A DNA stretch of 64,000 nucleotides, from contig JASJOG010000522.1 of assembly GCA_030142905.1 (NCBI GenBank), positions 62,001-126,000 of the forward strand, written 5' to 3'. This stretch comes from Heliopora coerulea (Eukaryota; Cnidaria; Anthozoa; Scleralcyonacea; Helioporidae). The translations under genes were made by a program, and so were the position numbers. Positions 12,483-25,492 of this stretch are shown here, piece after piece (the first letter of the stretch is position 1; every line of letters begins with the position of its first letter). The notes beneath the pieces are model-generated. The model made no database searches. It was not told where the DNA came from and worked only from the letters and a program-made list of their open reading frames with translations.

Positions 12483-14684
12483 TAATAATAATAATAAATT
12501 CTTTATTTATACTGTTAAAAAAATCCCATCAGCATAAAAGCTAGTATTAACGGGAGAACAGTGGCAATAAAACATAAATTAACTATGTAACAATATTGAA
12601 AAATATTGATAAAAATAATCTAAATTAATCTATAAACTACAAATATGGGAATCTTTATCACTGTCTAAAAGATACGTATAAATAGAACGTTTAAAACTTG
12701 TAATAGAAGTCATTTTTCTGATATATCTAGGCAGAGAATTCCAGTCCTTTGCACCGGAGTAAGCAAACATTGTTTGCCCCATCTTAGTTTTAACTTTTGG
12801 TAAATCTAATAACGTTTCATCTCTGAGTTCTCTGTTTCTCACACTACTACGGAATTTAAAAACATCTAATAATTGTTCAGGACAGTTTAAATTATTTAAA
12901 ATTTTAAAAATTAGTACATATCTAAAAAATCTTCTCCTATTAAACAAAGTTAAGAGATTTAAAACATTGCGCATTTCCTGAGTACACTTTTTCTTTCCTT
13001 CTTTCAAAATAATTCTCATCGCTCGATTTTGAACCAGTTCAACTTGTCTTGTTAAGGTCGAGCCACAGTCATGCCACACGATTGAACAATAATCTAAAAT
13101 TGGTAAAATGGTTTGCTTGTAGATCCTACATAAAACAGGCTTGGGAAGAAATGCAGAGATCCTATTTAATAAACTAAGTCTTGAATGTGTCCTTCGACAT
13201 ATTATCGTAATATGTGATTCCCACGACAAACAGTTACTAACACGAAGACCTAGATAATCGAATGAATCAACTTGTTCTACAGTCTCATAACTAAGTCGAA
13301 CTTCAAGCTTTCCAGCTTTCTTTATGGCGGATTTTGACCCAATTAGAAGCGACTTGGTTTTCTTGACATTGGCTATCATTCTGTTTTGTAGTAACCATTG
13401 GTCGACATTCATCAAATCTAAATTAATCTTCTCCACTGCCAATGCCAAGTCCTTATTCGAATGGTGCACTTCAGTATCATCCGCATATAAAAAAGGGTCA
13501 CACTCCCTGAAGCTGTGAACAATCGTGTTATAATATAGGCAGAATAGCGTCGGGCCCAATACCGATCCTTGAGGAACATCATTAGTTACATATTCAAGGT
13601 CAGATTGAGCGTTTTGATAAACGACATATTGCTGTCTATCTGTGAGGTAGGAAACAAACCATTTGATTGCATTTTCATCGAAGCCGTAATGACGTAATTT
13701 CTTTAAAAGCATCGAGTGGTCGATGATATCGAAGGCTTTTCGGAGGTCAAGAAATACAGCAACAGTATATTTCCTATCATCAATAGCTGATTTCCAGGAA
13801 TCAATCACTTTTATTAATGCCGTCACTGTCGAGCAATGCTTGGTGTAAGCAAATTGTAGAGGTTCTTTTAAAGTTTGATGGTTTTCACCGTAATCTTTTA
13901 CCTGGTTATCAGCTACTCTTTCACAAACCTTTGCAAGAGCAGGCAATACCGATATCGGTCTGTAGTTATCGCGATCATTGGCAGAGGCTCCTTTAAATAT
14001 TGGTGAGATTTTTGCTATTTTCCATACCTTAGGAAATACACCCTGTTCAAAAGAACTGTTTACTATTGTAGCCAAACATTGTGATATATTGTTCGCCGAC
14101 AACTTTAAAACGTTAACGGGAAGCTTGTCGTAGCCTGTTGCTTTATTCGGCTTCATAGACATCAGCTGTTGTCGAATTTCGGCCTCAGAAATCGGATGAA
14201 AATTGAAACGCGATTCTTTATCATATGCTATTGGTGGTGAAGGGTTGAGCGTATCTAAATCCTGGCACGTGTCTTGTGTTGCAAGTAGACGTTTTGGAAT
14301 ATTGGAAAAATATGAATTTAGCGTGCTAACTATGCCTTTTGAGTCAGTGATATCTTCGCCATCAACCGTTATTTTATTAATTACAGTTTGCTTTGTCTTT
14401 GACGGTAAGACTATTTTCATCAGTTTCCAGAAGGCTTTTGGATTGTTGGAGTTTTCATCAAGTTTACGTTTAAAATAATTGACTCTCGCTTTACGGATGT
14501 AACTTGTTACCCGATTTCTTGCGCGCTTATAAAGTTTGTAATCATCTTGGAGTCGACTCTTTAATGCTATTTTCTTTAAACGGTCTCTATTACGCATCAA
14601 GATTAAGATTTCCGTATTAATCCATGGGTGAGAATTACGCCGAATACGCTTCCTTTTAAGAGGGAAATATTCGTCCATTATAGG
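12483..14684 (-). mobile_element. 5'-truncated non-LTR retrotransposon (CR1/L2-type LINE) in array unit 5
   Basis: A 2,202-bp segment is present only in unit 5; the nine other units supply the empty site (CATAAAGTAAAAG). The 3' end, at the left on the minus strand, has a short TTA-repeat tail (12483-12497) and an AAATAAAG-type signal just inside it. The 5' end breaks in the linker between endonuclease and reverse transcriptase. No target duplication is visible: the tail may have paired with the TTATG at the site, and the 5' join is blunt. This can happen with 5'-truncated LINE copies. The reverse transcriptase frame is undamaged, so the insertion is probably young relative to other elements here. 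Confidence 0.88.
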
Positions 14685-14786
14685 AGTAAAAGCTCTTTTC
14701 ATTGCATTTGTTTTTGGCTGTGACAGAGTCAGCGTAAGGTTGCTATTTCTTAGGATGCAATTTTTGTTGTTCGACAGTTTCAACAT
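12630..14786 (-). CDS. LINE reverse transcriptase, open frame fused to array-unit sequence
   Basis: The LINE part reads from PIMDEYFPLKRK (14684) to a stop at 12630 without interruption. In order it has the basic linker NSHPWINTEILILMRNRD, the YRPISVLPALAK fingers motif, palm motif A VFLDLRKAFD, motif B PQGSVLGPTLF, catalytic YADD (13476-13487), the thumb, and the C-terminal NRAMRIIL and WNSLPRYIR motifs. The enzyme copies LINE RNA at a nicked target. The endonuclease domain is missing. Upstream, the frame stays open into the host unit; the ATG at 14784-14786 adds about 34 host-derived codons. An in-frame join has a one-in-three chance and is probably accidental. Without the endonuclease the product is unlikely to be autonomous. 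Confidence 0.85.
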   Translation of the reverse strand: MLKLSNNKNCILRNSNLTLTLSQPKTNAMKRAFTPIMDEYFPLKRKRIRRNSHPWINTEILILMRNRDRLKKIALKSRLQDDYKLYKRARNRVTSYIRKARVNYFKRKLDENSNNPKAFWKLMKIVLPSKTKQTVINKITVDGEDITDSKGIVSTLNSYFSNIPKRLLATQDTCQDLDTLNPSPPIAYDKESRFNFHPISEAEIRQQLMSMKPNKATGYDKLPVNVLKLSANNISQCLATIVNSSFEQGVFPKVWKIAKISPIFKGASANDRDNYRPISVLPALAKVCERVADNQVKDYGENHQTLKEPLQFAYTKHCSTVTALIKVIDSWKSAIDDRKYTVAVFLDLRKAFDIIDHSMLLKKLRHYGFDENAIKWFVSYLTDRQQYVVYQNAQSDLEYVTNDVPQGSVLGPTLFCLYYNTIVHSFRECDPFLYADDTEVHHSNKDLALAVEKINLDLMNVDQWLLQNRMIANVKKTKSLLIGSKSAIKKAGKLEVRLSYETVEQVDSFDYLGLRVSNCLSWESHITIICRRTHSRLSLLNRISAFLPKPVLCRIYKQTILPILDYCSIVWHDCGSTLTRQVELVQNRAMRIILKEGKKKCTQEMRNVLNLLTLFNRRRFFRYVLIFKILNNLNCPEQLLDVFKFRSSVRNRELRDETLLDLPKVKTKMGQTMFAYSGAKDWNSLPRYIRKMTSITSFKRSIYTYLLDSDKDSHICSL

Positions 14787-17092
14787 ATTGCAACTATTTT
14801 CTGGACATTCCTTTCTTAGGGCCTTTCTTTTGATATTTAACACACTGAGTGTTCTCCGCAAGAATTTCAGGTCAGCACGATTTCGAATGTGTTACAACAA
14901 ATGTTATTATGGTCACAATTTCGGGAGAGATCCTGTTCTTTTTGGGATATCTTTGACAAATTTAAAATTTCGTGACTGGTGCTAACCCTAACTGGAGAAT
15001 CTCAGTGCGCAAAACGAATGTTGCAGTTGAAACCTACGGTAAGCTATCATCACATTCCGGAAATGTATTCAATAAGACAGGTTATTATGGAATATCCTAG
15101 AATAGATGAGGTGCGAGCTTACTGTAGCTTGCAATTGGCGGTTAACGTCGTTATCTTGCGTTAAAACAATGCGTGACAACAATGCGTGCCGTACTCTGGT
15201 GCAAGTTCAACATATGTGCGACCTTAGCGGAGGCCACTATAAGTCGGTATTCTTTAATCGGGTCTCTGCGTGGAAAGGAAATCGAAATGTCGAAAGTTCA
15301 ATCCGGAAACATTTAACGGAAAATTATTCTTTGACGCCAGTGAGCTATGGCTGCTTGTTTGTTTCAAGATTTCGTGTTGGGAAAACTAACCAAAAGACTT
15401 GGCTAAGTTATTCACCAATATGATTGTCATAAGCCAGGAATAAAAAAGTTCGTTTGAGGTGGTGAACAAATTAACATTTATTTACATCCAAACTACGCAT
15501 AATTGGAATATAAATTGGGAAAAGAATACAGCATGTTAAACTGAAACAGGATGAAGACAGACGAACGTTTCAAGAAGAAGCCTTGCGTAAGAATCTGACA
15601 GCTTGACGACAAAAAAATGTCTCCACAACCGTTTTACTGATTACCATTTAATCAGCGGAGTTAACTTGTTACTGTACACAGCTTGTGGGCAAAAAAAATA
15701 AACGAAATTTAAAGTAAGGTATGTCAAAAACAAAGTTTCCGAGAACTTCGCAAGCAGCATGACGACAGAAATCCACTATTACTTGCAACGCTTGACCAGG
15801 GAGATGTCCTGTATATACAATAAATCACACAAGTTCGCAAATATTTCGCATGCATACATCGTGTCGAAGATAGCGGAGACCGTCCATACCGGCGGGATTA
15901 ATAATAAAAACAACAGTTAGTTTGATAATAATAAACCCAACAGTGATTCCCTCTGAAATCTCTTAAAAAAATATTTTCTGGATTTATCGTCGAGTGGAAA
16001 TGAGGAGACGAAATAGATTAGCAGGCCAATGTTGCTATTGAATGACCGTGTACTCAGAACTAGATTCCGTCTCTAAACCCCTCGACCTACCTCCTTCAGA
16101 CTTGGATAACCCACGTGAACCATTCCACCAGAGTTCGTTTGACTTGCGTTTTATGGCAGTCAGACCTCTGCCAGGCCAATCACTAGGGTTGTCAATACCT
16201 GGCCAATGTCTCCATCAAGATGTTCGGATCAATTTTATTTCGGCTACCTAATAGTCTACGGTATCCACTACTTATCTTCGCCTTGGACCTAGTATATGAA
16301 AGCTAATCAATCTGACCACGAGAGTGTCCGACATGCGGCTATCTTTTAAGATAGTTGACCCAACGTTGACGACGAGTATCGATAGTACCTGTGCTGCTAT
16401 GAGCATCAATTGAGCAGTGTTTTGCCTTTGCAGCGGAGCCACTCTGGTCTTCCCTGCTACGAGCCTTACGAAGATTTCACATTGGGCTATGACTCAAATC
16501 CACGTCGGCACTATAGACAACGTTACCAGCATCCACAAAGCAATCAATCTCGTATATTGGGTTGCCGCCAGTCACACTGTCTAGGTAACTTCGAGGCCCT
16601 TCGACACACGAAGCAACTCGTTTTAAGCTATACTACAAGTGACATATCTTAAAAAACATTAAAAAGAGCTGAATGGCCTTTTTAATTTGACTTTTCTGTT
16701 TAACTCAGAATGCCGACCTCAATTTTCCGAGATAAGCTCCTTTTCGCTACATGCGTTACACACAACGTTTCATATAAGGACTATTACGTCCTTAAATGTT
16801 TAGTTTGAAACTGATAGGAAAGATTTCTATATTAACAAAAATTCAAAGACGCTTACCAGGGACCATATTTAATAAGGTTGGAGATATTGGTCCGCTTTCG
16901 CTCCTCCTTGATATACTTCTGCCGCCAAAGTCATCTTGAATAAATTCAAAGAATTTTGTTACAATCACAGTAATTCTGTTTCCAAAGAATCTACTTCTAA
17001 AACATGTTACAATTCAAATAACGAATTCATCAACCAATTCGCCTCAATTATTATACCACATCTCTTATTGAAATCTGAAAATTTCGAAATGC

Positions 17093-19892
17093 TGATCAAT
17101 CATCGTTCAGATTATCCGTTAGTTTTGAACATAAGTGCTAACAATATTTAATCATCTTTTATTTATTTTATTTAATCACCTTTTAAAACGGTAGATTTTT
17201 CAACCGCAATGTAGAAAAATGTAATAAACTAACAATGGTTGTTTTTCACGAGGCCGTGTGTAACTGTAATAAAACGTTAAAAATCCATAAAAATGTAGGT
17301 CAGAAACCCACACATTGAATACTACTTAAACAATTTCCCGTCGCAATATGAATTTGCACACATTATAAAATAAGTAAGATACTACTTGTTAAAATTAATA
17401 AAAATACTATTATTTAATCTATTATTTAAAACTGTACTTTTGTATTCAGCTGGTTAGTTATTCCAGACTTTGGCATCTTCATAAAGTAAAAGCTCTTTTC
17501 ATTGCATTTGTTTTTGGCTGTGACAGAGTCAGCGTAAGGTTGCTATTTCTTAGGATGCAATTTTTGTTGTTCGACAGTTTCAACATATTGCAACTATTTT
17601 CTGGACATTCCTTTCTTAGGGCCTTTCTTTTGATATTTAACACACTGAGTGTTCTCCGCAAGAATTTCAGGTCAGCACGATTTCGAATGTGTTACAACAA
17701 ATGTTATTATGGTCACAATTTCGGGAGAGATCCTGTTCTTTTTGGGATATCTTTGACAAATTTAAAATTTCGTGACTGGTGCTAACCCTAACTGGAGAAT
17801 CTCAGTGCGCAAAACGAATGTTGCAGTTGAAACCTACGGTAAGCTATCATCACATTCCGGAAATGTATTCAATAAGACAGGTTATTATGGAATATCCTAG
17901 AATAGATGAGGTGCGAGCTTACTGTAGCTTGCAATTGGCGGTTAACGTCGTTATCTTGCGTTAAAACAATGCGTGACAACAATGCGTGCCGTACTCTGGT
18001 GCAAGTTCAACATATGTGCGACCTTAGCGGAGGCCACTATAAGTCGGTATTCTTTAATCGGGTCTCTGCGTGGAAAGGAAATCGAAATGTCGAAAGTTCA
18101 ATCCGGAAACATTTAACGGAAAATTATTCTTTGACGCCAGTGAGCTATGGCTGCTTGTTTGTTTCAAGATTTCGTGTTGGGAAAACTAACCAAAAGACTT
18201 GGCTAAGTTATTCACCAATATGATTGTCATAAGCCAGGAATAAAAAAGTTCGTTTGAGGTGGTGAACAAATTAACATTTATTTACATCCAAACTACGCAT
18301 AATTGGAATATAAATTGGGAAAAGAATACAGCATGTTAAACTGAAACAGGATGAAGACAGACGAACGTTTCAAGAAGAAGCCTTGCGTAAGAATCTGACA
18401 GCTTGACGACAAAAAAATGTCTCCACAACCGTTTTACTGATTACCATTTAATCAGCGGAGTTAACTTGTTACTGTACACAGCTTGTGGGCAAAAAAAATA
18501 AACGAAATTTAAAGTAAGGTATGTCAAAAACAAAGTTTCCGAGAACTTCGCAAGCAGCATGACGACAGAAATCCACTATTACTTGCAACGCTTGACCAGG
18601 GAGATGTCCTGTATATACAATAAATCACACAAGTTCGCAAATATTTCGCATGCATACATCGTGTCGAAGATAGCGGAGACCGTCCATACCGGCGGGATTA
18701 ATAATAAAAACAACAGTTAGTTTGATAATAATAAACCCAACAGTGATTCCCTCTGAAATCTCTTAAAAAAATATTTTCTGGATTTATCGTCGAGTGGAAA
18801 TGAGGAGACGAAATAGATTAGCAGGCCAATGTTGCTATTGAATGACCGTGTACTCAGAACTAGATTCCGTCTCTAAACCCCTCGACCTACCTCCTTCAGA
18901 CTTGGATAACCCACGTGAACCATTCCACCAGAGTTCGTTTGACTTGCGTTTTATGGCAGTCAGACCTCTGCCAGGCCAATCACTAGGGTTGTCAATACCT
19001 GGCCAATGTCTCCATCAAGATGTTCGGATCAATTTTATTTCGGCTACCTAATAGTCTACGGTATCCACTACTTATCTTCGCCTTGGACCTAGTATATGAA
19101 AGCTAATCAATCTGACCACGAGAGTGTCCGACATGCGGCTATCTTTTAAGATAGTTGACCCAACGTTGACGACGAGTATCGATAGTACCTGTGCTGCTAT
19201 GAGCATCAATTGAGCAGTGTTTTGCCTTTGCAGCGGAGCCACTCTGGTCTTCCCTGCTACGAGCCTTACGAAGATTTCACATTGGGCTATGACTCAAATC
19301 CACGTCGGCACTATAGACTACGTTACCAGCATCCACAAAGCAATCAATCTCGTATATTGGGTTGCCGCCAGTCACACTGTCTAGGTAACTTCGAGGCCCT
19401 TCGACACACGAAGCAACTCGTTTTAAGCTATACTACAAGTGACATATCTTAAAAAACATTAAAAAGAGCTGAATGGCCTTTTTAATTTGACTTTTCTGTT
19501 TAACTCAGAATGCCGACCTCAATTTTCCGAGATAAGCTCCTTTTCGCTACATGCGTTACACACAACGTTTCATATAAGGACTATTACGTCCTTAAATGTT
19601 TAGTTTGAAACTGATAGGAAAGATTTCTATATTAACAAAAATTCAAAGACGCTTACCAGGAACAGTATCAAATTCGGTTCGAAATATTGGTCCGCTTTCG
19701 CTCCTCCTTGATATACTTCTGCCGCCAAAGTCATCTTGAATAAATTCAAAGAATTTTGTTACAATCACAGTAATTCTGTTTCCAAAGAATCTACTTCTAA
19801 AACATGTTACAATTCAAATAACGAATTCATCAACCAATTCGCCTCAATTATTATACCACATCTCTTATTGAAATCTGAAAATTTCGAAATGC
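17093..19892 (+). repeat. Array unit 6
   Basis: 2,800 bp. It carries the CAATTTCCCG variant (about 17331), shared only with unit 9, and an alternative block of about 30 bp at 19658-19688, shared only with unit 7. BEL/Pao relic at about 18877-19372. Confidence 0.95.
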
Positions 19893-22692
19893 TGATCAAT
19901 CATCGTTCAGATTATCCGTTAGTTTTGAACATAAGTGCTAACAATATTTAATCATCTTTTATTTATTTTATTTAATCACCTTTTAAAACGGTAGATTTTT
20001 CAACCGCAATGTAGAAAAATGTAATAAACTAACAATGGTTGTTTTTCACGAGGCCGTGTGTAACTGTAATAAAACGTTAAAAATCCATAAAAATGTAGGT
20101 CAGAAACCCACACATTGAATACTACTTAAACTATTTCCCGTCGCAATATGAATTTGCACACATTATAAAATAAGTAAGATACTACTTGTTAAAATTAATA
20201 AAAATACTATTATTTAATCTATTATTTAAAACTGTACTTTTGTATTCAGCTGGTTAGTTATTCCAGACTTTGGCATCTTCATAAAGTAAAAGCTCTTTTC
20301 ATTGCATTTGTTTTTGGCTGTGACAGAGTCAGCGTAAGGTTGCTATTTCTTAGGATGCAATTTTTGTTGTTCGACAGTTTCAACATATTGCAACTATTTT
20401 CTGGACATTCCTTTCTTAGGGCCTTTCTTTTGATATTTAACACACTGAGTGTTCTCCGCAAGAATTTCAGGTCAGCACGATTTCGAATGTGTTACAACAA
20501 ATGTTATTATGGTCACAATTTCGGGAGAGATCCTGTTCTTTTTGGGATATCTTTGACAAATTTAAAATTTCGTGACTGGTGCTAACCCTAACTGGAGAAT
20601 CTCAGTGCGCAAAACGAATGTTGCAGTTGAAACCTACGGTAAGCTATCATCACATTCCGGAAATGTATTCAATAAGACAGGTTATTATGGAATATCCTAG
20701 AATAGATGAGGTGCGAGCTTACTGTAGCTTGCAATTGGCGGTTAACGTCGTTATCTTGCGTTAAAACAATGCGTGACAACAATGCGTGCCGTACTCTGGT
20801 GCAAGTTCAACATATGTGCGACCTTAGCGGAGGCCACTATAAGTCGGTATTCTTTAATCGGGTCTCTGCGTGGAAAGGAAATCGAAATGTCGAAAGTTCA
20901 ATCCGGAAACATTTAACGGAAAATTATTCTTTGACGCCAGTGAGCTATGGCTGCTTGTTTGTTTCAAGATTTCGTGTTGGGAAAACTAACCAAAAGACTT
21001 GGCTAAGTTATTCACCAATATGATTGTCATAAGCCAGGAATAAAAAAGTTCGTTTGAGGTGGTGAACAAATTAACATTTATTTACATCCAAACTACGCAT
21101 AATTGGAATATAAATTGGGAAAAGAATACAGCATGTTAAACTGAAACAGGATGAAGACAGACGAACGTTTCAAGAAGAAGCCTTGCGTAAGAATCTGACA
21201 GCTTGACGACAAAAAAATGTCTCCACAACCGTTTTACTGATTACCATTTAATCAGCGGAGTTAACTTGTTACTGTACACAGCTTGTGGGCAAAAAAAATA
21301 AACGAAATTTAAAGTAAGGTATGTCAAAAACAAAGTTTCCGAGAACTTCGCAAGCAGCATGACGACAGAAATCCACTATTACTTGCAACGCTTGACCAGG
21401 GAGATGTCCTGTATATACAATAAATCACACAAGTTCGCAAATATTTCGCATGCATACATCGTGTCGAAGATAGCGGAGACCGTCCATACCGGCGGGATTA
21501 ATAATAAAAACAACAGTTAGTTTGATAATAATAAACCCAACAGTGATTCCCTCTGAAATCTCTTAAAAAAATATTTTCTGGATTTATCGTCGAGTGGAAA
21601 TGAGGAGACGAAATAGATTAGCAGGCCAATGTTGCTATTGAATGACCGTGTACTCAGAACTAGATTCCGTCTCTAAACCCCTCGACCTACCTCCTTCAGA
21701 CTTGGATAACCCACGTGAACCATTCCACCAGAGTTCGTTTGACTTGCGTTTTATGGCAGTCAGACCTCTGCCAGGCCAATCACTAGGGTTGTCAATACCT
21801 GGCCAATGTCTCCATCAAGATGTTCGGATCAATTTTATTTCGGCTACCTAATAGTCTACGGTATCCACTACTTATCTTCGCCTTGGACCTAGTATATGAA
21901 AGCTAATCAATCTGACCACGAGAGTGTCCGACATGCGGCTATCTTTTAAGATAGTTGACCCAACGTTGACGACGAGTATCGATAGTACCTGTGCTGCTAT
22001 GAGCATCAATTGAGCAGTGTTTTGCCTTTGCAGCGGAGCCACTCTGGTCTTCCCTGCTACGAGCCTTACGAAGATTTCACATTGGGCTAATACTGAAATC
22101 CACGTCGGCACTATAGACTACGTTACCAGCATCCACAAAGCAATCAATCTCGTATATTGGGTTGCCGCCAGTCACACTGTCTAGGTAACTTCGAGGCCCT
22201 TCGACACACGAAGCAACTCGTTTTAAGCTATACTACAAGTGACATATCTTAAAAAACATTAAAAAGAGCTGAATGGCCTTTTTAATTTGACTTTTCTGTT
22301 TAACTCAGAATGCCGACCTCAATTTTCCGAGATAAGCTCCTTTTCGCTACATGCGTTACACACAACGTTTCATATAAGGACTATTACGTCCTTAAATGTT
22401 TAGTTTGAAACTGATAGGAAAGATTTCTATATTAACAAAAATTCAAAGACGCTTACCAGGAACAGTATCAAATTCGGTTCGAAATATTGGTCCGCTTTCG
22501 CTCCTCCTTGATATACTTCTGCCGCCAAAGTCATCTTGAATAAATTCAAAGAATTTTGTTACAATCACAGTAATTCTGTTTCCAAAGAATCTACTTCTAA
22601 AACATGTTACAATTCAAATAACGAATTCATCAACCAATTCGCCTCAATTATTATACCACATCTCTTATTGAAATCTGAAAATTTCGAAATGC
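19893..22692 (+). repeat. Array unit 7
   Basis: 2,800 bp. It has the same alternative block as unit 6 (22458-22488) and GACTGAAATCC-type sequence preceded by a private GGCTAATAC (about 22086). BEL/Pao relic at about 21677-22172. Confidence 0.95.
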
Positions 22693-25492
22693 TGATCAAT
22701 CATCGTTCAGATTATCCGTTAGTTTTGAACATAAGTGCTAACAATATTTAATCATCTTTTATTTATTTTATTTAATCACCTTTTAAAACGGTAGATTTTT
22801 CAACCGCAATGTAGAAAAATGTAATAAACTAACAATGGTTGTTTTTCACGAGGCCGTGTGTAACTGTAATAAAACGTTAAAAATCCATAAAAATGTAGGT
22901 CAGAAACCCACACATTGAATACTACTTAAACTATTTCCCGTCGCAATATGAATTTGCACACATTATAAAATAAGTAAGATACTACTTGTTAAAATTAATA
23001 AAAATACTATTATTTAATCTATTATTTAAAACTGTACTTTTGTATTCAGCTGGTTAGTTATTCCAGACTTTGGCATCTTCATAAAGTAAAAGCTCTTTTC
23101 ATTGCATTTGTTTTTGGCTGTGACAGAGTCAGCGTAAGGTTGCTATTTCTTAGGATGCAATTTTTGTTGTTCGACAGTTTCAACATATTGCAACTATTTT
23201 CTGGACATTCCTTTCTTAGGGCCTTTCTTTTGATATTTAACACACTGAGTGTTCTCCGCAAGAATTTCAGGTCAGCACGATTTCGAATGTGTTACAACAA
23301 ATGTTATTATGGTCACAATTTCGGGAGAGATCCTGTTCTTTTTGGGATATCTTTGACAAATTTAAAATTTCGTGACTGGTGCTAACCCTAACTGGAGAAT
23401 CTCAGTGCGCAAAACGAATGTTGCAGTTGAAACCTACGGTAAGCTATCATCACATTCCGGAAATGTATTCAATAAGACAGGTTATTATGGAATATCCTAG
23501 AATAGATGAGGTGCGAGCTTACTGTAGCTTGCAATTGGCGGTTAACGTCGTTATCTTGCGTTAAAACAATGCGTGACAACAATGCGTGCCGTACTCTGGT
23601 GCAAGTTCAACATATGTGCGACCTTAGCGGAGGCCACTATAAGTCGGTATTCTTTAATCGGGTCTCTGCGTGGAAAGGAAATCGAAATGTCGAAAGTTCA
23701 ATCCGGAAACATTTAACGGAAAATTATTCTTTGACGCCAGTGAGCTATGGCTGCTTGTTTGTTTCAAGATTTCGTGTTGGGAAAACTAACCAAAAGACTT
23801 GGCTAAGTTATTCACCAATATGATTGTCATAAGCCAGGAATAAAAAAGTTCGTTTGAGGTGGTGAACAAATTAACATTTATTTACATCCAAACTACGCAT
23901 AATTGGAATATAAATTGGGAAAAGAATACAGCATGTTAAACTGAAACAGGATGAAGACAGACGAACGTTTCAAGAAGAAGCCTTGCGTAAGAATCTGACA
24001 GCTTGACGACAAAAAAATGTCTCCACAACCGTTTTACTGATTACCATTTAATCAGCGGAGTTAACTTGTTACTGTACACAGCTTGTGGGCAAAAAAAATA
24101 AACGAAATTTAAAGTAAGGTATGTCAAAAACAAAGTTTCCGAGAACTTCGCAAGCAGCATGACGACAGAAATCCACTATTACTTGCAACGCTTGACCAGG
24201 GAGATGTCCTGTATATACAATAAATCACACAAGTTCGCAAATATTTCGCATGCATACATCGTGTCGAAGATAGCGGAGACCGTCCATACCGGCGGGATTA
24301 ATAATAAAAACAACAGTTAGTTTGATAATAATAAACCCAACAGTGATTCCCTCTGAAATCTCTTAAAAAAATATTTTCTGGATTTATCGTCGAGTGGAAA
24401 TGAGGAGACGAAATAGATTAGCAGGCCAATGTTGCTATTGAATGACCGTGTACTCAGAACTAGATTCCGTCTCTAAACCCCTCGACCTACCTCCTTCAGA
24501 CTTGGATAACCCACGTGAACCATTCCACCAGAGTTCGTTTGACTTGCGTTTTATGGCAGTCAGACCTCTGCCAGGCCAATCACTAGGGTTGTCAATACCT
24601 GGCCAATGTCTCCATCAAGATGTTCGGATCAATTTTATTTCGGCTACCTAATAGTCTACGGTATCCACTACTTATCTTCGCCTTGGACCTAGTATATGAA
24701 AGCTAATCAATCTGACCACGAGAGTGTCCGACATGCGGCTATCTTTTAAGATAGTTGACCCAACGTTGACGACGAGTATCGATAGTACCTGTGCTGCTAT
24801 GAGCATCAATTGAGCAGTGTTTTGCCTTTGCAGCGGAGCCACTCTGGTCTTCCCTGCTACGAGCCTTACGAAGATTTCACATTGGGCTATGACTGAAATC
24901 CACGTCGGCACTATAGACTACGTTACCAGCATCCACAAAGCAATCAATCTCGTATATTGGGTTGCCGCCAGTCACACTGTCTAGGTAACTTCGAGGCCCT
25001 TCGACACACGAAGCAACTCGTTTTAAGCTATACTACAAGTGACATATCTTAAAAAACATTAAAAAGAGCTGAATGGCCTTTTTAATTTGACTTTTCTGTT
25101 TAACTCAGAATGCCGACCTCAATTTTCCGAGATAAGCTCCTTTTCGCTACATGCGTTACACACAACGTTTCATATAAGGACTATTACGTCCTTAAATGTT
25201 TAGTTTGAAACTGATAGGAAAGATTTCTATATTAACAAAAATTCAAAGACGCTTACCAGGGACCATATTTAATAAGGTTGGAGATATTGGTCCGCTTTCG
25301 CTCCTCCTTGATATACTTCTGCCGCCAAAGTCATCTTGAATAAATTCAAAGAATTTTGTTACAATCACAGTAATTCTGTTTCCAAAGAATCTACTTCTAA
25401 AACATGTTACAATTCAAATAACGAATTCATCAACCAATTCGCCTCAATTATTATACCACATCTCTTATTGAAATCTGAAAATTTCGAAATGC
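22693..25492 (+). repeat. Array unit 8
   Basis: 2,800 bp. It carries GACTGAAATCC (about 24892) and the standard GGACCATATTTAATAAGG block near 25260. BEL/Pao relic at about 24477-24972. Confidence 0.95.

Larger units (their letters stand above)
12091..17092 (+). repeat. Array unit 5, interrupted by a LINE
   Basis: A 2,800-bp unit split by a LINE at 12483-14684. The unit sequence resumes at AGTAAAAGCTC with nothing lost. BEL/Pao relic at about 16077-16572. Confidence 0.95.
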
